Below the pieces are notes generated by a model, which did not search any database, was not told where the DNA came from, and worked only from the letters and a program-made list of their open reading frames with translations. Shown piece by piece: positions 57,363 to 64,000 of a stretch of 64,000 nt of DNA; within the stretch, counting starts at the first letter, position 1, and the number at the start of each line of letters is the position of its first letter. The stretch comes from Riptortus pedestris (lineage: Eukaryota; Arthropoda; Insecta; Hemiptera; Alydidae): assembly GCA_019009955.1 (NCBI GenBank), contig CM032229.1, forward strand, positions 84,591,001 through 84,655,000, given 5' to 3'. Made by a program: the position numbers and the translations under genes.

Positions 57363-57407
<45 letters not shown>
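57011..57407 (+). repeat. GC-richer segment ending in (TA)n, possible retroelement tail
   Basis: A GC-richer block ends cccttggcgggatcgaaccc followed directly by 41 bases of TA (57367-57407). The shape, a compact GC-richer segment closed by a microsatellite, resembles the 3' end of a truncated retroposon. ggatcgaacc in complement also resembles a tRNA B box. Family not identified. Confidence 0.35.
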
Positions 57408-57411
<4 letters not shown>

Positions 57412-57475
57412 TTGCGGACCCGACAGACGTTGTCCTGCATGATATTTCAAGCGATTATGATATTTAATTAAATAA

Positions 57476-57989
57476 TATTATGTTTAAAACAAAAGCTACT
57501 TTTAATAACACAGAAAACAACATTCGTTTATGTGCACGTTTGCCTAATAACAAACAAATAATAAAATACCGCGAATTTTGTATCCTGGCCTCCCTTATAA
57601 CCCCCACTGCCGTTCGAACCTAAAACATTTAATATAGCTTATAACCATGGAAGAATTAATGCTAATTTACGTGTAGAGTTCTCTTAACTTCGGATCAATT
57701 GTTAGTGCCCAATAAAATTTGTGACTCCCGCTTTAATTTTTAGTGTATATCTCGTTTAAACTTTTTTATACAACAAAAGTGAATATATCAAAAGTTACTC
57801 TAAATAACAACAAATAACAATTTTAATTTTATGCCTCCCTTACGACCCGCACTCCTGGTCTGGCATGATCTGTATGGCTGATTTGTGATGCTAAACCATC
57901 CAGGCCGTTACCCAAACGCGAACAAAAACATTCATTCAAATCGGTCCAGCCGTTTTGGAGGAATTCAGTGACATACACACGTACAGTAG

Positions 57990-58030
<41 letters not shown>
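57476..58030 (+). mobile_element. non-LTR retrotransposon 3' end (RTE/CR1-like) with (TA)n tail
   Basis: The segment cattcattcaaatcggtcca, gccgttttggaggaattcag, tgacatacacacgtacag and agaatta(TA)n (57930-58030) has the form of 3' untranslated ends common in arthropod RTE-type LINEs; this comes from memory of such tails. Upstream, cctcccttataacccccact (57589) and cctcccttacgacccgcact (57834), each preceded by an aataac-rich tract, suggest an internal duplication. No coding region remains. Confidence 0.5.
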
Positions 58031-58032
<2 letters not shown>

Positions 58033-58034
58033 AT

Positions 58035-59205
58035 TTGCAGTCAATAACGAAAGTTTTCAGATATAGTAACTCGGTCGAGACAATGTCAGTAACATTTTGT
58101 AGAGATGGCTAGATCTACAAATTATTGGTCGTTTATTTACCAAATATCTATAATATTCTATACAGTGTGCATATATTTTTGGTTCTATAATATTCTCGTT
58201 GCTTCCAGGAATATGTTCCAAATCTCGCTGCTAGGAGTGCTGCTGTCGATTACTAGTTCGAATAGAGAAATGATTCTAGGAATCAGATAAAATCTACCTT
58301 AAGGAAAATATATACATTTATAAATTTACAAACGTTTATTTTTAAGAATTAAAGTAACTCATCAACCCAGCACACTCACCTCCACTATGGAAATTGTTTA
58401 TTTGTGCATAAATCATTGTTAATAGAGCTTTTAGTTGCTTACTTTATTCTGCAAAACTGAACAGACCCTTGAAATATAAAATGTCTTATCGGGCACCTTT
58501 GCAGTTTATAAAATGCTCTTTTTATGTTCAAATACAATAAATTATTTAAATAATGGAAAATTATCCATTTGGTAAAGTGAGATGAGGGAGAGCGCTGGGA
58601 TCAACCTCTAACGTAGTCATGACTGCGAAATGGAATAAGGCGAAGTAGAACATTGCTCTATATTCTTTTTATGAAATGCAAAAGCATATGTATTGGAAGT
58701 GAAACCGTGAAGTAAGTAAATGCAAAACTGGTCACGTCTAGAGATTCGCTGCGGTCTTGGTTGACCTTGCAGATAGTGAATAGTCAGCTGACGAGGTATT
58801 TCGTATACCACAAGGAAAGTGTTTCCACGCCATTCTACTGCCATCTTAGAACGTGATATTACCTGATAGGGTCGCCTTGGGGCTCTGTTGTATCTTAGCT
58901 ATTAATGTTAGCCATATCAATTTCTGCGGTCATGTGAATCACCCTCATACGTCGGCATAAATATTTTACGTCTTGCAACTTTTCCTGAGTCGTTATTTTA
59001 AATTATAAACAAAGTTCTACATGATTAATTAGAGTAAAAAGTTACACCTAACATTTTCTAAATAATAAAATAAAAAGCAGGGGTCATTTTTTTCTTTTAA
59101 ATTGACAGAAGCTGTAATTTCTTTGCTAACTAGTTATGATATTTGCGTTCACGCTTCTAGTTCTCTCTAACTGTTCATGTAATACCAGAGCCTTTATAAT
59201 CTGGC
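58035..59205. other. no recognisable feature
   Basis: A 75-codon minus frame at 58617-58844 sits in a less AT-rich patch. It has no recognised domain. Confidence 0.4.
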
Positions 59206-59349
59206 GAAAATGTCTACCTTGGTTGTAATTGATTGTAAAAACACTGTTCTCTCTGCGAATTATTTAGATCAGAAGGATTATTTTATAAATTTTCATTTTA
59301 TTTCTTATTTATTTATTTATTTAGTGGAGCCTCGCAGCTTTGGCTATGT

Positions 59350-59660
59350 TGCTCAAAATAACACAGAAAACAAAAGGAACACAAAACGTAAACTGAACAC
59401 AGAAAACAAAAGGAACACAAAACATAAAAGAATCACAAAACAGAGAGAAAACACAAAAAACAGAGATGAAACCAAAGCAGAATGGGAAAGAAATAGAAAC
59501 CCAATACAAAACAGAAATGCGAAAAAAAAGAAATATAACACATAAGATGGTATTAATAACAAAAACTATTAAATACGGAATAATACCCAAAAAGGGAAAT
59601 GGAACTCAAAAAACAAAATGGAACTCAAAAAACAAGAATGGAACACAACAAGGAACAAAA
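59350..59660. repeat. A-rich degenerate tandem repeat
   Basis: aacacagaaaacaaaaggaa, cacaaaac is repeated 36 bp apart (59360 and 59396) and then drifts into related acacaaaac/cagagagaaaacacaaaa units. aatggaactcaaaaaacaa is repeated about 20 bp apart near 59599-59640. The Lys/Asn/Thr-rich plus frame and Phe/Val/Leu-rich minus frames over it are repeat artefacts. Confidence 0.7.
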
Positions 59661-59699
59661 TAAAGAAACAAGGTAACAAAAAAAGACAAAATTCAAAGC

Positions 59700-61010
59700 T
59701 AGGTACAAAACTGAAAATCGAACTATTGAGCTACATTGGACAATAGGGAAATCACTAATAAATATTTAAATATTGAATAAATCAATAATTAAAATAAAAT
59801 TGGTACATAAAATGAATAAAAGAAACTGAAATAATTAAGGTTTAGATAAAATATAAGCTGTTACAGGTGACTATTTACATAAAACTCTGTATCTCCCTAA
59901 AACACACTCGAGTGAATGAAAATTTAAGCTAGGTCTAAGCGTTCCCTGATGCTTTAATTTGTAATTCAGATATTATTAGAAGCAAAAGTATGGAAATAAA
60001 TGTAATTTTCCGACTTCAGGACAAATTAAGTTAGCAAAATCATGGTTTTTTGATGTTAAATGAATGGATTCATTAAGATTGGTGCCTAATTATACATAAA
60101 AAAAAAATTGAAACATTTCGAAAAACTTGGCAATGTTCTCAGAAAGGACTTATTTTCCTATAACTATTTCGGTGAGAGAATAGATAAGTATTCTTCCTGA
60201 AGCTTTTTCAGTTAATTCGTTGTTAAAAACTTCGATAGATGTGTATGAAAGCTTTTACCGCCCAATAGTTTCATCAGGTTTCATTCTGGTTCCACCTGTT
60301 CTACAGCTGTGCACACTTACCTGCAATCAAGGTCATCCATCCTACAGAACAACTGACCTATTAGTTAGTCAAACTCTCTCTCTTATCTCTAGTGCCTCAT
60401 GTGAAACGTTAAAAAAATAATTTAATGCTGTTGAAGTAGATTGTTTTACATATGCGTTTGCCTGCTATCTCTGCAAAGTAAGTATTATCTACTAAACGAT
60501 TATAAATGAACCAAATAAATGTCTAATTAGATGTTAAACAAATAAGAGTATTGCAATTAATGAGAACAATGAAAGTCTTTCGTTTTTACTTCTAAAGTTG
60601 ACCGAGCTCCAGGTGCTTCTAACTTCTAATTATTATCTGTTCAATAATTATTAATTTGAAAAAATACTATAGGGCTTCTTTAATATATCTATCTGCGTAA
60701 CCTCCGAAGAATAGCTAAAATAAATCCCCTAATTATTAAGACTTAGGTGATATATTGATCATTTATTATTTCCTTATTATATCTGATATTGTTTTTTATA
60801 CTGTATGTAATGGATTTTTCTCTCTTGGAGAATTCTTATAATAGATTGTATTAATTGAAAAATATAGCCTTCCTTCAGCTTTACAGGTATGGTAGAGGTT
60901 GACATTATCGAAAGCCTATTTTTTGATTATCTTTGCTTTAACTAAATGTTCCTAGTTGACGTTGTAGTGGTAACGTAACCAATTTACGTCGCCACGGCAA
61001 CATAACCAGT
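59700..61010. other. no recognisable feature
   Basis: AT-rich. Just before the SINE, gtggtaacgtaaccaattta, cgtcgccacggcaac (60968-61002) has an inverted-like partner after it (gttgttgccccggcgacgta, aattggttattt, 61296-61327), so the SINE may sit inside an older inverted repeat. Confidence 0.45.
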
Positions 61011-61012
61011 AT

Positions 61013-61212
61013 ATTAACGTCCAATTTTTGAAATTAGACTTATTGGGGAGGGTTATCTACAGGTTACCACCCGTTTCTAGCCAGGGTGGGACTAAGAATT
61101 TTATTTAATGAATTCCGTCACTAAATAAATTCCTGTTGCCCAGGCGGGAATCGAACTCGCCACTATAGGTTTGCCATGTGAGATTAAGGCCTTTGTATTA
61201 AACTGACATGTA
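61013..61212 (-). mobile_element. tRNA-derived SINE
   Basis: Complement copy: tattaacgtccaatttttga, gggttatctacaggttacca, cccgtttctagccagggtgg, gactaagaattttatttaat, gaattccgtcactaaataaa, gcccaggcgggaatcgaactcgcc with an intact B-box complement, and ccatgtgagattaaggcc. The extreme 5' head is diverged. Confidence 0.82.
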
Positions 61213-61214
61213 AT

Positions 61215-62381
61215 TAAATCTAACCAGAAATAAGAATTTTTTTTTGTCGAGAAGTTGGCAAACATAGCCAACTAATTAACATATGTGTAAACTGGTTGTT
61301 GCCCCGGCGACGTAAATTGGTTATTTCGCCACAACTTCATATAAATCAATTAAACTAAATAATATAAAGTAAACACTAATGTTAAAGAGCATTAGCTTAT
61401 AAATGGCATGAATTATTCCCAAAACCTTCCCAGTTCAGTGACACTATTAGAGTATTAGACAAATATTACGGGGAAAAGGAGGCGTTTAAAAACAACTTTC
61501 TTCCTAGCACTAAAAGGATTTCTTAATTGTGGAAAAAGACTGGAGGATGTCCTTTATTCGTGCCTATGTGGATTCCAAAGAGGTCTTATGTCTAGCTAAT
61601 TCATCTCAGGAATCGATACTTTCTCTTCCTTGTTCCGACCTGTCAGCCGCTTTCGTATTGATAGTGTTCTTTGTCGGGAATGCCGGATTACCTTATACTG
61701 CTTAATCTTCTTCCTTTAAAAATAATGACAAATGGTCTTTACTAATTGCTACAATAATAAAGGAGTTATGCAATTATTACATTCAGTCAGGTGCCTATTT
61801 TTAACGGTTTTGTAATGGAGAACACATACTGTACATATGCAAATATTTTTATGTTCAACGGAGGCAAGGGATGCATGTTAGATATGATTAAAGGTCTACG
61901 TTACCCGATTCGTACCTATTACATAATTAATAAGGAAATTATTGACATAGGCCCAGCTCCTATTGCCGAGTGTATTAACTAAGAATAGGATACTACATGA
62001 AAAGCTCAGCTATCTAAAATAGTTTTCTTATTTAGCATTACTATTGTTGTGAATAGTTAATTTTTATTCCAAGGAGTTGACATCTCCTTCTTGGAAGGTG
62101 GTGTGGTTAAGGAAGCCCAATAGTAGAAGATTGGCATTTATTTAATGAGGATAACTAAGCACAGTAGTTAAGTGTTGTCATCTAGTTTATAGATGATGTA
62201 GTTGGGAACGGAAGTAGTTCTAGGGAGATCAAGAGGTTAGTTAGGAGGTGATTATGGTGCTGCTTAAGTAGAGTAGAAGGTGGTTGATACCCCTTTTCAC
62301 ATAGGAAAGCGTTATCGTCTTAATATAAATAAAATTATTTGAAAATATCGCCGATCGAAATATAACGTGGCGCAAGGAAAT
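61215..62381. other. no recognisable gene
   Basis: The plus frame 61791-61982 (starting MPIFNGFVMENTYCTYANIF) is moderately protein-like but unrecognised and lacks exon signals I trust. Confidence 0.35.
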
Positions 62382-62481
62382 TATTAGCAGATTTCCCTTA
62401 GGGGACTGATGATGGGATTTTGGAAAAACTTCTTCGAAGTCCATCGATCCTACACAGGAAATGACGAAAATGAGACCGTTC

Positions 62482-62538
<57 letters not shown>

Positions 62539-63009
62539 GTGTGTGTGTGTGTGTGTGTCTGTTAACGCTCTAGCGGTCACAATTTTTGTCTGATCGTTAC
62601 CAATCTCGATATATAAACGTTCTATATAAAATTGAAGATCAAGTTCGTTAACGGCTGAAATCAGACCAGCGGGAGGGGGTTATAGAGGGGAATTTCGAAA
62701 AATCTCCGTTGTTACGAGTCAGATCAAAAAATCAATCTTATTGTAAATGTAATGTTCCATAAATGTTGTTATATTTAAATTTGTATCATGCTTTCTTTAT
62801 ATTTAATATTAACCAAAATATTTCCGTATTTTAGTTTTCAGCCATCAGTAAACCCCCACTCCTACAGTAACTCCCCCCCCCCTTATACTCATCGGTTTTT
62901 TTTACTTATAAATAGAGAATACGCTGTAAGATGAGATCACAAATTTGTTAAACCAGCACAGCATGGAAATCTGCTTAGTTTTCGCTGCCCATGCGTGATG
63001 GACTTTTTT
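62382..63009 (+). mobile_element. H family full-length copy, plus orientation
   Basis: Complete in Helentron polarity: 5' TTAGCAGATTTCCCTTAGGGG, gaagtccatcgatcctaca, gacgaaaatgagaccgttca, a core of (TA)n then (GT)n (62486-62561), tctgttaacgctctagcggt, gttaacggctgaaatcagac, tttcagccatcagtaaaccc, then GGAAATCTGCTTAGTTTTCGC, hairpin GCTGCCCATGCGTGATGGAC and TTTTTT. No coding capacity. Confidence 0.75.
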
Positions 63010-63747
63010 AATTTTACGGGAGTCCCAAATCAGCTAAAATTAATTATGGCGAGGAAAATTGTCATTGATTAACGACTTTCATCCCTAGATTGTGGGAGGC
63101 ATTGTTCTTGAATATTTCGCTCTACGGGTATGCCTCTCCCCTAATATTATTAAATGTGTGTGAGACTAAATGAAGTTAATTACTTTATATAACGAGATAC
63201 CATGGACTGCCTAGTCTGTAATGCTTGCTACTGAAGGGTACCCTCAAATCTTTGGTCTCTGAAGTTCTCTGTGCTATGTACTTCTTCTTGATGCCTTTAT
63301 TATTAATTAGCCTTATATGAGGCACTTTAGGCCATTCCCTTCGGCGGTGGGTTTCTGTGAATCGGAATGATCTTCCATGTTCACGGATACAAACATAATT
63401 TGTAGCCTTTATACATACACTGTAGACACGATACTAAGTTCCTTCTGAGAAATAATACAGGGCATTCTTATCTTTTGCTGAAGTCTTATCTAATGTTAAG
63501 TTCAGCTCCACGTGCACTGCTGCGAACTACTACCAGTACTTCTCGGAATGATACTTGATACAATTGGAAGGATGTGACAACGTTATCGTATGATAGGAGA
63601 TAATGATTCAACATTAATTCCAAATGCATCCCACCCAACAGCTTTTCAAATGCAAAATGTGTCTTGATTTTCATAGATCCTGAAAATCGACTAATCATTA
63701 TTATACTTGGCAACATAAATTATGGTATATAACATGAGGTAAACTCC
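63010..63747. other. no recognisable feature
   Basis: AT-rich; the minus frame 63486-63716 is unrecognised. Confidence 0.4.
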
Positions 63748-64000
63748 ATGGCGCAAATCAATGACTATGATTATTGCATCGGCTCTGAAAATATTCCAAA
63801 ACCAGAGATTGCCTCTAATAAAAACCACTATTTTCATCCGGCGATTCAAGAAAACCCCCTCCCTTCATGCTCATGGAAAAAACGACCTAATGCAGATCCT
63901 CTCCAGATGATAAGTGACTCGGGCTATAAAACAACAACCGTGTGTAGATATTTAGGCATTGCAATAACCAAGTGTAGATGTCCAAACCATACAACAATAG
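63748..64000 (+). CDS. open frame running off the window end, unrecognised
   Basis: ATG at 63748 in a favourable context (ctccATGg) opens a frame with no stop through the last base, 84 codons: MAQINDYDYCIGSENIPKPE, IASNKNHYFHPAIQENPLPS, CSWKKRPNADPLQMISDSGY, KTTTVCRYLGIAITKCRCPN. An in-frame TAA lies 15 bases before the ATG, so this is a real start or the beginning of an exon. Composition is balanced and protein-like, with several cysteines late in the segment. Family unknown; the frame continues beyond the window, so its true length cannot be judged here. Confidence 0.35.
   Translation, partial: MAQINDYDYCIGSENIPKPEIASNKNHYFHPAIQENPLPSCSWKKRPNADPLQMISDSGYKTTTVCRYLGIAITKCRCPNHTTI

Noticed and set aside
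59210..59590. The longest plus ORF (111 codons) and overlapping Phe/Val-rich minus frames
   Set aside because: They cover an A-rich degenerate tandem repeat; the Lys/Asn/Thr pattern follows the repeat period and is not a protein signature.

Overview
The window is AT-rich eukaryotic nuclear DNA with almost no conserved coding content. It carries long (TA)n, (GT)n and (GA)n microsatellites, tRNA-derived SINEs, rolling-circle (Helentron-type) repeats, Penelope-like hammerhead-ribozyme foldbacks, and remnants of hAT and non-LTR elements. That mixture fits an invertebrate animal, most likely an arthropod with a repeat-rich genome. I cannot name the species. No bacterial-style operon, CRISPR array, rRNA or intact protein gene is visible.

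Layout. 1-16 kb is dominated by one dispersed family (H copies) of about 0.3-1.5 kb. One end reads GTCCGTCACGCAGGGGCTGCG and the other is a TTTCCCTTAAGGGAAA palindrome followed by TCTGCTAAAA, with a microsatellite in the core. Copies lie near 1.4-2.9 (nested), 6.2, 8.3, 9.95 and 13.6-14.8 kb, and further on at 16.6, 36.6, 42.2, 44.2, 48.6, 53.2 and 62.4 kb. 15.85 kb holds a possible first exon. 19-24 kb is a mosaic: a compound microsatellite, a broken retrotransposon endonuclease fragment, a hammerhead foldback, a non-autonomous hAT element with an 8-bp target duplication, and a SINE split by an insertion; an inverted pair of about 140-bp repeats brackets it. 26-33.5 kb is quiet. 33.6-41 kb holds a GC-richer decayed block, three foldbacks (two with hammerhead cores) and SINEs. 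42-50 kb holds more H copies and SINEs and ends in a hAT transposase remnant at 50.4 kb. 52 kb has a very homogeneous 34-bp minisatellite. 53-56 kb has two more ribozyme foldbacks, one inside an old H copy and one containing a SINE. 56.4 kb has the best internal-exon candidate. 57-58 kb is a non-LTR 3' tail cluster. The last 250 bases hold an ORF still open at the window edge.

Relationships. Almost everything recognisable is mobile DNA and its nesting history. The H family has the architecture described for Helentron-derived HINE/DINE-1 elements. The five foldbacks with hammerhead cores look like inverted dimers of Penelope-like-element terminal repeats. The SINE would depend on a LINE partner, which is not seen intact here. 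The two plus-strand exon candidates (15850-15954 and 56436-56609) have compatible phases and could belong to one gene with a very large intron, but nothing in the window proves it.
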